A stretch of DNA of 64,000 bases from Armatimonadota bacterium (lineage in GTDB: Bacteria > Armatimonadota > Chthonomonadetes > Chthonomonadales > Chthonomonadaceae), in NCBI GenBank assembly GCA_028871815.1, contig JAGWMJ010000009.1, positions 62,001 to 126,000 on the forward strand, given 5' to 3'. The notes below the pieces were generated by a model, which saw only the letters and a program-made list of their open reading frames with translations, did not search any database and was not told where the DNA came from. Positions 45,275 through 54,088 of this stretch are shown piece after piece (position 1 is the stretch's first letter; every line of letters begins with the position of its first letter). A program made the position numbers and the translations under genes.

Positions 45275-45649
45275 TTGCCAACTTACGCTTATCGTTGTAC
45301 CGCCTGCCGCCGGGAGTTTACGACTGTCCAGAAGATGAGCGATGATCCGCTTAAGGTATGCCCGGACTGTGGCGGCCCGGTCGTAAGGTTGCTGGCGCCG
45401 GTCGGGATCGTCTTCAAGGGGTCGGGCTGGTACGTCAACGACAGTCGTGCACCGGATACCTCCGAACTCCCTCCGAAAGCAGATGCTGCCCCGGCTAAGG
45501 ACGGCCAGGCTGGAGCAGAGGCAGGGTCTGCGGAGAGCGCAAAGGCGCCTTCGGCGGCGCCGGCCGGCAAGGCCGGCAAGGCCGAGAAAACGACGCCGGC
45601 CGCGTCGACCGCGGCCACGCCGGATCACAAGACGAAACCGCACGAATAA
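45275..45649 (+). CDS. FmdB-type zinc-ribbon protein
   Basis: A 124-residue protein: an N-terminal zinc ribbon of the FmdB group (PTYAYRCTACRREFTTVQKMSDDP... CPDCGGPVVRLL) with CX2C...CX2C, the family block GIVFKGSGWYVND, and an Ala/Lys/Pro-rich disordered tail. The TTG start has GAGGAG seven bases upstream. FmdB proteins are putative regulators; the actual role is unknown. It stands divergent from anmK and convergent with the SDH protease gene. Confidence 0.9.
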   Translation: MPTYAYRCTACRREFTTVQKMSDDPLKVCPDCGGPVVRLLAPVGIVFKGSGWYVNDSRAPDTSELPPKADAAPAKDGQAGAEAGSAESAKAPSAAPAGKAGKAEKTTPAASTAATPDHKTKPHE

Positions 45650-45685
45650 CGCCGCCTAAAGAACTGCTGTTCACAGCGGCCGGCG

Positions 45686-46684
45686 TTAGTTCGAATCAGC
45701 TTCTGCTTCGGCTTCTGCTTTTGCTCCCGCCTGTTCGGGCGTCTCGACCATCTCCGCATCGGCCATCACGCGCACAAGGTTATCGTCGTTCTCCAGTGCG
45801 TCCGAGCATGCCATATTCACGAGGTGCCAGTACGGATGTTCTTCAGCAGCACGGATCGGCAAGCCAAGATCGTGTGCCTCGTTGCGGCTGATCACAAACT
45901 CATGTGTCGAGTACATCTCGATCAGGAGCTTACATATCCGTTGAATATCCTCTTCGCTCGTGGCTGAACATACATCCTCATTGCGCGCGTGCATCATCCG
46001 CACGGCATAGTCACCCGCCACGCGCAGCTGCTGGGCGGCGCGGTGCATCAGGTGTGGATCGAGCTTGGCGACAATCGGCTGCATGAATGCATCGATAAAG
46101 CGTGAGCTTTCACGAAGGCCCAGCTGTCGTGAGATGGCGGTATCGTTGACAAACGCGTTTGCGCCGCGAAGGACAAGCCGAACGCAAGTGTCTGCCAGAT
46201 ATTCGAGGCAGTAACGGGCATCAAGTCCCGATATCGTCTCCCCGTCGCGGTCCGGATGTGGAATCTGTACGTCCAGCGGTCCCAATTCGGCGCATGGTCC
46301 CATCCATATCTTGTCCATACCCAATACCAGAAGAGTCGCCGCACTTTTGGCATAGTCAGGTATTATAGCTTCAAGCACCATACACCTTGACCGCAAATCG
46401 AGAAACATTTTGTAGGTGGCATGCGCATCTCCGCCTAGCGATTGCAGCACAACGCAGATCTCGGTCTGCTCGGGCGGCGTCGAGATCGCCGCTTCCAACT
46501 GCTGATGAACGTGCCACTGAAGGTCGCGATCCATCGCCTCGTCAAGCCTTTGTACCAGGAAGAGCGTATAGCGCGTCAAAGCCACCTCGGTCGGTGGTGC
46601 CGATTTGGAGCGTGCGCCATTGCGACTCCTCGACGGTGCGGTGCGATGCGCAGTGGTTCGGCGAGGTTTTGCCGTTGATCTCAT
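45686..46684 (-). CDS. SDH/ClpP-fold serine protease-like protein
   Basis: A 332-residue protein of the serine dehydrogenase proteinase (SDH_sah) group in the ClpP/crotonase fold. After a basic N-terminus (about 1-45) come the LQSLGGDAHATYKMFLDLRS strand and the active-site segment IPDYAKSAATLLVLGMDKIWMG, where Ser follows Lys as in the family. GPCAELGPLDVQIPHPD follows. GGGAGAAAACT precedes the ATG at 46684; an upstream Met at 46732 is less likely. It has an acidic tail. Possible functions include membrane-protein or quality-control proteolysis. No partner is adjacent. Confidence 0.85.
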   Translation of the reverse strand: MRSTAKPRRTTAHRTAPSRSRNGARSKSAPPTEVALTRYTLFLVQRLDEAMDRDLQWHVHQQLEAAISTPPEQTEICVVLQSLGGDAHATYKMFLDLRSRCMVLEAIIPDYAKSAATLLVLGMDKIWMGPCAELGPLDVQIPHPDRDGETISGLDARYCLEYLADTCVRLVLRGANAFVNDTAISRQLGLRESSRFIDAFMQPIVAKLDPHLMHRAAQQLRVAGDYAVRMMHARNEDVCSATSEEDIQRICKLLIEMYSTHEFVISRNEAHDLGLPIRAAEEHPYWHLVNMACSDALENDDNLVRVMADAEMVETPEQAGAKAEAEAEADSN

Positions 46685-46742
46685 AGTTTTCTCCCGGTGC
46701 AAGACTTCCGGCGAGCAGAGCGTCGGACCCACTGACGCGAAA

Positions 46743-46776
46743 ACATCCGGCCTCGCCTATGCGCGGGGCCGGATGT
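46743..46776 (-). terminator. Intrinsic-terminator-like hairpin after the Ig/amine-oxidase-like gene
   Basis: Ten-base arms ACATCCGGCC (46743-46752) and GGCCGGATGT (46767-46776) pair perfectly around a 14-base loop. On the minus strand the stem is followed by TTTTCG. It lies between the gene ending at 46804 and the SDH-type gene starting at 46684. Confidence 0.7.
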
Positions 46777-46803
46777 ATTCCGAGAGCGGTTCCGGTCCGC
46801 GCG

Positions 46804-48351
46804 CTATTTCCTGTTTTCGAGTAGCAGGTGCCCGGTAACCGGGTCATAGCTGACGGTGACGTTCAGCGCCTCACGCACAAAAGAGACGGGAACGATCGCA
46901 CGGCCCGAATCGATGAAGGGCGCCTGCTCCAGGGTCAGTGCCCGATCGTTGACGCGAGCGCCGCGCGCTCCGATCTTGAACTGGATGCTGGTGACGCTGT
47001 TCTTCGCCACGACCTGCTTGGAGCGGCTGAGCCACTGCAGGCTGCCACCTGTGTACTCGAAGATCTGGCGGAACGGCGCCAGTGGCACGCCATGTACCAC
47101 GCGGGGCAGTACGTCGAAGTTCAGTTCAGTACCGTTGAAGTCGAGCCCGTACGGTCCGTTTGGCGCGAGAAAGTCGAGCCCATGCACTCCTGCGCCGGCC
47201 GGTACCAGCGCCAACGCCGGCGCCGTATGTGTAGGCGAGGCCGCGTGGTCGGAGCCCAGAGACGGCCTGGCAGCGATGTTGCCGCCTGGCTGCGGGCGCG
47301 CTGAAAGCCGCGCGAGGTGAATTGGTGCCGGTGCGACGGAAGGCACCATATCCACGAAGGCGTTGCTGTTGGAGAGTATGCCGCCGAATGCCGATGAGGC
47401 GTGCGGCGCGGGTGCTGCGCCATGCGGCGCCGGTGCGCTAACAGCTGGCGCTGGTACGTTGGCGAACGGCGCGGCCGGCCGCATGGAGTTACCATACCTG
47501 CCCGCGCCGGTGAGATGAGCCAGGTTCTCAACCGCTGCGATAGGCGCGAGCTTTGCTGGTGCAGCAACCGGTGCCAGCGCCGCTGCGATGCCGTGAACCA
47601 CCGGAGCAGCTGCTGCGCCGCCAGCAGCGGTTCGGCGGGATAGGTCGGGCATTGTTGTTAGGCGCGATGTGAATCCGCCGGGATTGTTGACGCGCACCCG
47701 GAAAGAGAGGGTGCTGATTGCGGCGGCCGAAGCGCCGTCGAACACCTGCACCGACAAGAGGTGCGGGCCGTTCGGTACGGTCGTTGAATCCCAGTTGTAG
47801 GTGAAAGGCGCGTAATTGCCCAACGCCTGCCACTGATTGTCGACCAGGAAACTTACATAGGGGTTCTGAATCCCGGCATCTACACGAACCTGGATCGGAA
47901 CAACGCCCTGAACCACCGAATTCTGAAATGGGGACGTCACGCGGGCGATAGCGTCACCGATCGATGCCCCGCCCACCATCATCCTGGCCGTGGCCTGGGC
48001 AGTGCCGCCGCGAACATCCCATGCCTTTATCTGGAGCTGGTGCTCTCCAGGTGAGAGGACGGTGGGATCGAGTTCAAACCTGATAATACCGTGGCCATCG
48101 TGCGTCTGGACCGCTTGATCCTTGATCAAAACGCCATCCAACAACAACTCCACCTTCTGGAGGTTGGCGCCATTGAATGAAACGGAAAGCGGAACCGTGG
48201 TGTCGCCGGTTACGTTCCCCGGCGCGACGATGTTGAGCTGCAGCCCGTTGATTCGCACCGGACCCAACACCGGTGACAGGGGCGAGGCGCCGGCAGCGGG
48301 CACAAGCCCTGCCCCGGCGACTATAGCGAACACGCAAGCCGACTGTTTCAT
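46804..48351 (-). CDS. Exported protein with two Ig-like domains and a copper-amine-oxidase-N-like domain
   Basis: A 515-residue secreted protein. A signal peptide (about 1-22, FAIVAGAGLVPAAGA) precedes two Ig-like beta-sandwiches (VPLSVSFNGANLQKVELLLDG... and VPIQVRVDAGIQNPYVSFLVDN...), a Pro/Ala-rich linker (about 230-400), and a C-terminal domain of about 110 residues resembling the copper amine oxidase N-terminal (stalk) domain: RQIFEYTGGSLQWLSRSKQVV, APFIDSGRAIVPVSFVREALN. This domain often occurs in surface and cell-wall proteins and binds no copper by itself. A terminator hairpin follows. Confidence 0.75.
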   Translation of the reverse strand: MKQSACVFAIVAGAGLVPAAGASPLSPVLGPVRINGLQLNIVAPGNVTGDTTVPLSVSFNGANLQKVELLLDGVLIKDQAVQTHDGHGIIRFELDPTVLSPGEHQLQIKAWDVRGGTAQATARMMVGGASIGDAIARVTSPFQNSVVQGVVPIQVRVDAGIQNPYVSFLVDNQWQALGNYAPFTYNWDSTTVPNGPHLLSVQVFDGASAAAISTLSFRVRVNNPGGFTSRLTTMPDLSRRTAAGGAAAAPVVHGIAAALAPVAAPAKLAPIAAVENLAHLTGAGRYGNSMRPAAPFANVPAPAVSAPAPHGAAPAPHASSAFGGILSNSNAFVDMVPSVAPAPIHLARLSARPQPGGNIAARPSLGSDHAASPTHTAPALALVPAGAGVHGLDFLAPNGPYGLDFNGTELNFDVLPRVVHGVPLAPFRQIFEYTGGSLQWLSRSKQVVAKNSVTSIQFKIGARGARVNDRALTLEQAPFIDSGRAIVPVSFVREALNVTVSYDPVTGHLLLENRK

Positions 48352-48606
48352 GATCTGCTCAGTTGCTCCATTTCCCGTGGCGGCGCTCCACGGCGTTCGG
48401 CCGGCCCGTTTGCGGCAGCGTTGTCACAGTGGTCTGCGACCGGCCGCGAACGGGTCTGTTCACTGCATTCAGCGAACGAGCGACGTACTATTCACCACCG
48501 CATGCGGCGGCTCCTCCTGCATAGACGAGCCGGCGCAAATAAATGGCAGATAATTCTGCCGGAGGGCTTATGGGGAGCTGACGGGAGGCTGGTCTGTACC
48601 GTGCCG
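48352..48606. other. Intergenic region upstream of the Ig-like protein gene
   Basis: 255 bases between two minus-strand genes, holding the hairpin at 48545-48560 and a near-perfect 11-base inverted repeat (48405-48415 with 48444-48454) about 55 bases before the ATG of the Ig-like protein. No coding ORF was recognised. Confidence 0.5.
48545..48560 (-). terminator. Short hairpin with T-rich follow-up
   Basis: GGCAGA-TAAT-TCTGCC forms a six-base stem. On the minus strand ATTTATTTG follows. It is a weak intrinsic-terminator candidate 46 bases after the stop of the small anchored protein gene. Confidence 0.4.
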
Positions 48607-49089
48607 TTAGTGGATGGCTGCCGGATTTGGATTAATGGGCGGCGGACTTCCGGGCGACGTTGCGACCGGCGACAGCACAGACGGATGCGCCGTCTGGTCC
48701 GGGTGGATCCGCTTCTGGTATGCCATCCAGGCTTTCTGCGCCTTCTTCATGCGGGCATCATCGGTCTTCTCGCCGGCGGCGCCCATCGGCGTATTCAACC
48801 AATACGCAGGCGTCACCTGAGCGGCCACAGGATCTACAGGTGGCTTGACATAGGGAGCTTTTGGTCCCGGCGCCAGCTTTTTTTCGCTCCTCATAGTCTG
48901 CGCCATCTGGCCCATCTGCTTGACTCTGGCGATTTCAGCCTGATGCGGGTCGAGATTGGCCACCGCCTTCGGCGCGGGCGGCGGTGGGCCCGGCGGCGCC
49001 GGCGTTACAACACGGCCGACCCCATATATGGCGCCGATCAGCACAACCATCAGAACAACGGTGGTTATCGTTATTTTTCCGCTATGCAT
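48607..49089 (-). CDS. Small membrane-anchored proline-rich protein
   Basis: A 160-residue hypothetical protein: an N-terminal transmembrane segment (ITTVVLMVVLIGAIYGVGRVV, about 8-28), a Pro-rich stretch (APPGPPPPAP), a charged helical region (ARVKQMGQMAQTMRSEKK) and a second Pro-rich segment to the end. No known domain was recognised. It has its own promoter with a palindrome inside the spacer (49148-49177), downstream of glnD. GGAAGG lies about 12 bases before the ATG. Confidence 0.7.
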   Translation of the reverse strand: MHSGKITITTVVLMVVLIGAIYGVGRVVTPAPPGPPPPAPKAVANLDPHQAEIARVKQMGQMAQTMRSEKKLAPGPKAPYVKPPVDPVAAQVTPAYWLNTPMGAAGEKTDDARMKKAQKAWMAYQKRIHPDQTAHPSVLSPVATSPGSPPPINPNPAAIH

Positions 49090-49147
49090 TGCTTTGACAA
49101 GCCTTCCGCGATTACAAGTGCCGCACTCGCTGCGCGCGTGCCGCCGC

Positions 49148-49177
49148 AGTATACGGGCAGAGCTCCTGCCCTGTCAA
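49148..49177 (-). promoter_or_regulatory. Promoter with palindrome in the spacer, upstream of the small anchored protein
   Basis: The minus strand reads TTGACA (49177-49172), an 18-base spacer and TATACT (49153-49148). The spacer contains the inverted repeat GGGCAG-GAGCT-CTGCCC (49171-49155), which fills the gap between the two boxes. The position is ideal for a repressor, or for a MerR-like activator that tolerates long spacers. It begins seven bases after the glnD stop. The same hairpin could also end glnD transcription. Confidence 0.7.
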
Positions 49178-49183
49178 CGAAGG

Positions 49184-51871
49184 TTACGCGGAATCGCCGT
49201 CCAGATGTTCCGCGCGGGACAATTCGCGGGAGAACTCAACGCCGGCGTCGGGGGCCTTAACCGGCACCGGAGTATTCAGGTAAAGCGCCGCATTCGCGGT
49301 GTCCTGCCAACTGGAGACACGCGCACTCACGATGTGCCAACCCAATCGCGCTGCAGCGCCCGCCATTTGGTAGAGCATCGACTGGGCGTCTGTGCCAACC
49401 GCCTCCACAATGACTAAACCACTGGCGCTTTCACCGTGCGAACCGGTCACCACAGGTGGCTGCGCCTTCACGATCGCCGACTTCCGTGCCGGAACGGTAG
49501 CGAGAACCGCATCAGCCGAGAGCTCACCCGACAGCAACCGTCGCAGCGCAGTGCTCACCTCTCTGCGTTTAGATGGCAGAATCGGTCGGCGCTTGTAATC
49601 AACCAGGAGCGTATCCATCGCGATTCTGTCGTCGGCGTCCTGGCGGGTCACAACCTGGGCGCTGTGCACATGCAGATCGCAAACGTACAAGCCGGCCGCG
49701 ATACGCGCTAAGAGACCTGGCTTCGGATCGTCGAGCGCGTAGATCGCTATCTCGGTGCAGGCCGCATCGAAATTGTCTCGAAAATCGATGACAGGTTCTC
49801 CGGCGAGGACCGACCGGATGCAGCCGATGTCGAACGCTATCCGGTTCAATGGTCGGTTCAAGAGGTAGCTGGATGGGACGGCGGCAACGTGATGGCGCAC
49901 CTCGGCCTCGGGGAGCTTTTCGAGCGCCAGGTCACGCGTGAGGCGGCTCCGAACGCGGCGGATCGCTGCGTCATCCCATCCCAGGGGCTCCTCATCGGTT
50001 AGAACTGCCGATGCGCGCCGCCACAGGTCGGAGAGGTATTGGCCAAATACACCGCTCCAGATTCCAGCGCCTACCGCGTGTACGTCGGCCCATGTCAACA
50101 GGTAGAGCATGTCCAGCCGCTCCACGTCGACCACCACACCGGTAAAGTCGCGGATTGTGGCGTCAACCTCCACATCGCGGAGCCGCGCCGTCTCCGACAT
50201 CAGCAGGTGGTGACGCACGAGGAAGCAGACCGCATCCGCGGCTGCGGCGTCCCATCCCAGCCGGGCACAGACCTCGGCCACAATCTCCGCTCCGCGTTCC
50301 GCATGCCCGGATTCACCCATCGGCTTGGCGCAATCGTGGAGCAGCGCCGCAAGATGCAGCTGCTCGGGATGCGGCAGCCCACCGTACAACCGCTTCAGCT
50401 CCTCCTTGACCTCACTCGCGGGATCGTTGAGCGAATCCAACTTGCATAGGAGTTGAAGCGAATGCCAGCCCACGGTGAACTGGTGCGCACCGTCTCCTGG
50501 AACCTGCGTCATCGTCGGGCCAAGCTCCGGGATCATCCAGCGCAGCAGACCGAGCTGCGACATGGCGCGGACTGCAAACCAGACGCGAGTGCGGCCCGCC
50601 AGGATTCTTGTGAAAACTTCCGCGCAGGCTGCCGGCGGCGGCTCGTCACCTGCGGAGCCGGTGGCGGCGCAGATCCGGTCGCGGACGGCTCGTCCCAGTT
50701 GGAGGTCATACCGTTGAGCAAACTCGCATGCCCAGAACGCCCATGCAGGATCGCCGGCCGGCTCGCCACTGCTTGCCGGAACGATGACTCCGCCAACGCA
50801 ATCCAGGCTGAGACTCAGGATCAGCCGCGAGTTGAGCAGCCTTTCCCATGCATCATCGGCTGCTCGGAAAATGGTCTCCATTGAGCCGTAAAGCTCTGTC
50901 ATAAAGGCTTGCATAGCCTTAGGATCCGAAACATCCCAGCCAAGTGCGGTCGCCGTCTCCTCGTGCCGCGTGGCAACCAGTTGATTGCGGTCCGCGCCCG
51001 AAAGCGCCTGCAATGTATTCCGTATCGCCATAACCGAGAGGCGTGCTTCCGTCAGCTCCCGCGTGCCGTCACTGTGGTAATCGAGCCAGGCAGCCAGCCG
51101 ATGGACACCACGCTCGCCACGGGCGCGGGCCGCATGAGTTTGTTCGGCAGCCTGCGCCATCCAGACGGCGAACTGGAGGTCGCGCAAGCCGCCGGCGCCC
51201 TCCTTCAGGTTCGGCTCAACCAGCCAGGGTGCTGTGCCGTAACGGTCGCGTGCCGTCGCGCGCTCCAGCTTCTTGGCAAAAGCAAACTCAGCCACATTGA
51301 AGGTTGACCAACAGGCTTCTTCAAAACTGAGAAACAGTCGCTGCGAGCCTGCGAGCAGCCGCGCGTCCATATAACCCGTCAGTGTGTGGTGATGCAGATC
51401 ACCGAAGTCGCTGAGCAGCCGATATGCGTATCCGACTTCGATGCCGGCCCGTGCCATGAAGCTGTGCATGACCAGGCTGAACATCGAGCGAACTAATGCA
51501 TCAACGGCCAGGTTGCCATCGCGTGCAGCGATAAACGTAAGATCGATATCGGACCATGGCGCCAGCTCCTCACGACCGTATCCGCCGGTAGCCACAATAG
51601 CGATAGGCGAGCGGTCCGGAGCGGTGCCGGTCTCAGCGCAGGCGGCGGCGAAGAGCTCCTTGATCGCGGTATCGGCGGCGGCCGTCAGCTCACGCGATGC
51701 GGCGGCGGCCTGAACGCGGCGACCCGACTCGCTCGCCGCACCGTCGCCTTCCGCGCCACGCAACCTGTCGAGAATCGCGATACGCGTCTGAATCAGGCGG
51801 TCCGCCACACCATCGCCGCGATCCGCGGCGCCACTCTGGTCGCCCGAAACCGAGTCGGGGCCCTCAGTCAC
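49184..51871 (-). CDS. glnD: PII uridylyltransferase/uridylyl-removing enzyme
   Basis: Bifunctional sensor that adds or removes UMP on PII Tyr51 in response to glutamine. The 895-residue protein has the nucleotidyltransferase motif GGYGREELAPWSDIDL (about 96-111, with Asp108 and Asp110), the GlnD-specific region PNLKEGAGGLRDLQFAVW, an HD domain (LAALLHDCAKPMGESGHAERG, about 510) for UMP removal, and two C-terminal ACT domains (YALDDPKPGLLARIAAGLYV and VEAVGTDAQSMLYQMAGAAARL). The GTG start is 27 bases after clpS. It is the last gene of an operon with the ABC genes and clpS. The PII partner is encoded at 1618-1956. Confidence 0.95.
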   Translation of the reverse strand: MTEGPDSVSGDQSGAADRGDGVADRLIQTRIAILDRLRGAEGDGAASESGRRVQAAAASRELTAAADTAIKELFAAACAETGTAPDRSPIAIVATGGYGREELAPWSDIDLTFIAARDGNLAVDALVRSMFSLVMHSFMARAGIEVGYAYRLLSDFGDLHHHTLTGYMDARLLAGSQRLFLSFEEACWSTFNVAEFAFAKKLERATARDRYGTAPWLVEPNLKEGAGGLRDLQFAVWMAQAAEQTHAARARGERGVHRLAAWLDYHSDGTRELTEARLSVMAIRNTLQALSGADRNQLVATRHEETATALGWDVSDPKAMQAFMTELYGSMETIFRAADDAWERLLNSRLILSLSLDCVGGVIVPASSGEPAGDPAWAFWACEFAQRYDLQLGRAVRDRICAATGSAGDEPPPAACAEVFTRILAGRTRVWFAVRAMSQLGLLRWMIPELGPTMTQVPGDGAHQFTVGWHSLQLLCKLDSLNDPASEVKEELKRLYGGLPHPEQLHLAALLHDCAKPMGESGHAERGAEIVAEVCARLGWDAAAADAVCFLVRHHLLMSETARLRDVEVDATIRDFTGVVVDVERLDMLYLLTWADVHAVGAGIWSGVFGQYLSDLWRRASAVLTDEEPLGWDDAAIRRVRSRLTRDLALEKLPEAEVRHHVAAVPSSYLLNRPLNRIAFDIGCIRSVLAGEPVIDFRDNFDAACTEIAIYALDDPKPGLLARIAAGLYVCDLHVHSAQVVTRQDADDRIAMDTLLVDYKRRPILPSKRREVSTALRRLLSGELSADAVLATVPARKSAIVKAQPPVVTGSHGESASGLVIVEAVGTDAQSMLYQMAGAAARLGWHIVSARVSSWQDTANAALYLNTPVPVKAPDAGVEFSRELSRAEHLDGDSA

Positions 51872-51898
51872 ACTCGCAGCCGATCGTACCGGAGTCGC

Positions 51899-52246
51899 CT
51901 AACCCTCACGAATCTCCACCACGAGGCCAATAGAGCGCAAAATCCTGGCCACACGCTCGCATTCCGGTAGATCGGCGTAGTGCACGGCGGCCTTCCCCAG
52001 GTGGTGTATCTCCCATGTCTCCATCGCGGCCTCTTCCAAACAGCAACCCGTAGCTTTCTGCAGAATTGCAATCACGGCGTCAAATGTGTTGTAATCGTTG
52101 TTGAAGACCACAACCACATGGTCCCAGTCGCGCTGATGATCGCTGGTGCTCTTGGGGTCCTTGATGATCTCCGGTACCGCGATTTCACCGGTGCTTGCTG
52201 CTGCCGCGTGCCATCGACTCTTCTGCGGCGGGGTCGTGTTCGGCAT
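51899..52246 (-). CDS. clpS: Clp protease adaptor ClpS
   Basis: A 115-residue N-end-rule adaptor that hands substrates to ClpAP/ClpCP. The core runs DHVVVVFNNDYNTFDAVIAIL, ATGCCLEEAAMETWEIHHLGK and ECERVARILRSIGLVVEI. Compared with E. coli ClpS, Asn34 and His66 are kept (FNNDY, EIHHLGK) but Asp35 reads Asn and Met40 reads Phe. The ATG at 52246 lies inside the end of the ATPase gene (62-base overlap); the longer frame to 52426 has non-family sequence. It may share an operon with glnD. No clpA or clpC is nearby. Confidence 0.85.
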   Translation of the reverse strand: MPNTTPPQKSRWHAAAASTGEIAVPEIIKDPKSTSDHQRDWDHVVVVFNNDYNTFDAVIAILQKATGCCLEEAAMETWEIHHLGKAAVHYADLPECERVARILRSIGLVVEIREG

Positions 52247-53156
52247 GGACCAATCGGACAAACAGATCCTCCAGCGTTGAAGCCGCCCGCCCCACGAAAT
52301 GCACGCGCAAGCCGGCATGCACCGCCGCGGCGGCAGCGTCGGCTGCTTCATCCTCGGTGCCAAGGTTCGCGATTGCTCGGTCATCATCCTGTTTGAATAC
52401 GCCGCCAGGCGCGCAAAATGCAGCAATTGCCGGTACAGCGCCTCGGACGCAGACCTGGTACGGCGCTGATTGTCGCAGCATCGTCTCCAATGAACCGGCG
52501 GCGACTACACGGCCGTGATCCAGTATCGCGACCTCGTCGCAAGTCTGCTCGACCTCCGAGAGAATGTGTGAATTGAGGAACACAGTAGTTCCACTCTCCT
52601 TCAGCGTCCGGATAACGCCACGGAGGTCGCGGCGGCCAATGGGGTCCAGCGCCGAAGCCGGTTCATCCAGAATGACGACGTCCGGCCGGTGCAAAACCGC
52701 TTGCGCCAGACCAACACGCTGCTGCATTCCCTTTGAGAACTCGCCAACGCGCGTGTCGGCGCGCCCAGCCAGGCCTACCAACTCGAGTGTTGGCGCGATA
52801 CGCAGCCGGAGTTCGGCCTCGCTCATGCCCTGTAGGCTCCCGTGGAGGCGAAGCAGCTCCGTTGCGGTGAGAAACGGATGAAACTGAAACTTCTCCGGTA
52901 GAAAGCCCACGCGCCGCCGCGCCGCCCAATGGCCGACACTCTCGCCAAGCATGCGGGCTTCGCCGCATGTTGGATGCAGGCTGCCGAGCAGTGTGAGGAT
53001 AGTGGTGGTTTTGCCTGCGCCGTTCGGGCCAAGGAATCCGAACACAACGCCGCGCTGCACCGATATGTTGAGGTCGCGAATTGCCCAGGTCCGACGGAAG
53101 CGCTTGCCAAGCTCTAAAGTCTCTATGGCCGGCGCACTCGCGCCCGAAGCGGTCAC
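52185..53156 (-). CDS. ABC transporter ATP-binding protein
   Basis: A 323-residue ATPase of the CcmA/drug-export-like group. Walker A is GPNGAGKT (43-50), the signature is FSKGMQQRVGLAQAVL (LSGGQ-like), and Walker B is DVVILDEPASALDP, with the D-loop and H-loop (LNSHILSEVEQTCDEVA) following. The C-terminal about 100 residues are a variable accessory domain. The GTG start overlaps the permease stop as GTGA. Together with the permease it forms an ABC-2-type exporter. The substrate is unknown; the Gln/Asp-poor permease suggests a lipid, drug or antibiotic rather than sugar uptake. Confidence 0.92.
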   Translation of the reverse strand: MTASGASAPAIETLELGKRFRRTWAIRDLNISVQRGVVFGFLGPNGAGKTTTILTLLGSLHPTCGEARMLGESVGHWAARRRVGFLPEKFQFHPFLTATELLRLHGSLQGMSEAELRLRIAPTLELVGLAGRADTRVGEFSKGMQQRVGLAQAVLHRPDVVILDEPASALDPIGRRDLRGVIRTLKESGTTVFLNSHILSEVEQTCDEVAILDHGRVVAAGSLETMLRQSAPYQVCVRGAVPAIAAFCAPGGVFKQDDDRAIANLGTEDEAADAAAAAVHAGLRVHFVGRAASTLEDLFVRLVHAEHDPAAEESMARGSSKHR

Positions 53157-54007
53157 GCGTGGATATCCCGGTGCTGAAAAACGATCAGAGCGACGATGGC
53201 GGCTGCGATTGTCCAGGCTGCCACATACCAGATGCCTCCGGCTGGCGGGCCTATCTTAACCGGCGGATTGAAGAAGTTGGGATCGACGGCGCGCGGTGAC
53301 AGGGTTCCGAGGCTGCGTTCCACCATCACCTCCACGTGATTCAGCGGGGTGAGATACCTGAGGATGGTTCCAGCCAACACGAGGGCACGCACGTGAAACT
53401 GCATTCCCATGATGCGGATTAGCAGGTGTGGCCATGCCGCGGCGCCGCAGACGAGCGCGAAGCTGGCAGCAAGGGCCGTTGTGCAGAACGTGGAGAACAT
53501 TAGCGTGAGCGTGCTGAACATGACCGGGTAGAGCATGCTGACTGCGCCGGCGAGGAACAGTGTTGGAAAGGATTGATGCGTCTGCACAAGAAGCGAAACC
53601 CAGAGAAGCGTGGTCCAAAACAACAGGTTCAGGGCCATCACGCAGTTGATGCCGAGCCATTTGCCCGCTAACACATGCCAGCGCGGCATCGGTTTGGCAA
53701 GTATACAGACCAGGATGCCGCGCTCGATCTCACTCGATACCGCGCCGCATGAAAGGCCGATCACCTCGATAGCGCTGAAGAACTTCAGCATCGGCACACC
53801 CATGAACACCACCATGAGCACGGCTACGCTTTGCCACCGGCCGGTTGTCGGTATCGGAACGTCGTGCTTGCCGAAGAACAGCGGCATCAAGGATATCAAG
53901 AAAAAGAAGAATGCAATCACCACCGAGATCAGGTAGAGCCTGTTCCGCATGGTCTCACGGACCGTCAATCTGGTAATGATAACGATATTGCGCAACGACG
54001 GCTCCAT
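53153..54007 (-). CDS. ABC-2-type transporter permease
   Basis: A 284-residue inner-membrane subunit with about six hydrophobic segments: NRLYLISVVIAFFFFLISLMPLFF, VAVLMVVFMGVPMLKFFSAIEVIG, WTTLLWVSLLVQ, LYPVMFSTLTLMFSTFCTTALAASFALV, and a last one near IWYVAAWTIAAAIVALIVF. The SEIERGILVCILAKPMPRWHVLAGKWLG loop is typical of ABC-2 permeases. The ATG at 54007 is chosen because a promoter lies just upstream; the Met at 54103 would place that promoter inside the gene. First of four coupled genes ending with glnD. Confidence 0.85.
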   Translation of the reverse strand: MEPSLRNIVIITRLTVRETMRNRLYLISVVIAFFFFLISLMPLFFGKHDVPIPTTGRWQSVAVLMVVFMGVPMLKFFSAIEVIGLSCGAVSSEIERGILVCILAKPMPRWHVLAGKWLGINCVMALNLLFWTTLLWVSLLVQTHQSFPTLFLAGAVSMLYPVMFSTLTLMFSTFCTTALAASFALVCGAAAWPHLLIRIMGMQFHVRALVLAGTILRYLTPLNHVEVMVERSLGTLSPRAVDPNFFNPPVKIGPPAGGIWYVAAWTIAAAIVALIVFQHRDIHA

Positions 54008-54059
54008 CCCAAGCTGCCGAAGCGACCGAATGGCCAAAAACGGCAAGCCCCAGACCGCC

Positions 54060-54088
54060 ATTCTGGAACTGTTGGTCGGCATTGTCAA
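54060..54088 (-). promoter_or_regulatory. Promoter of the ABC-clpS-glnD operon
   Basis: The minus strand reads TTGACA (54088-54083), 17 bases, then CAGAAT (54065-54060, four of six matches to TATAAT). It lies about 53 bases before the permease ATG and supports that start. Confidence 0.6.

Noticed and set aside
48405-48454. Near-perfect 11-base inverted repeat before the Ig-like protein gene, considered as a riboswitch or operator
   Set aside because: The arms are 28 bases apart with one mismatch and there is no match to a known regulatory RNA class; recorded only as part of the intergenic note.
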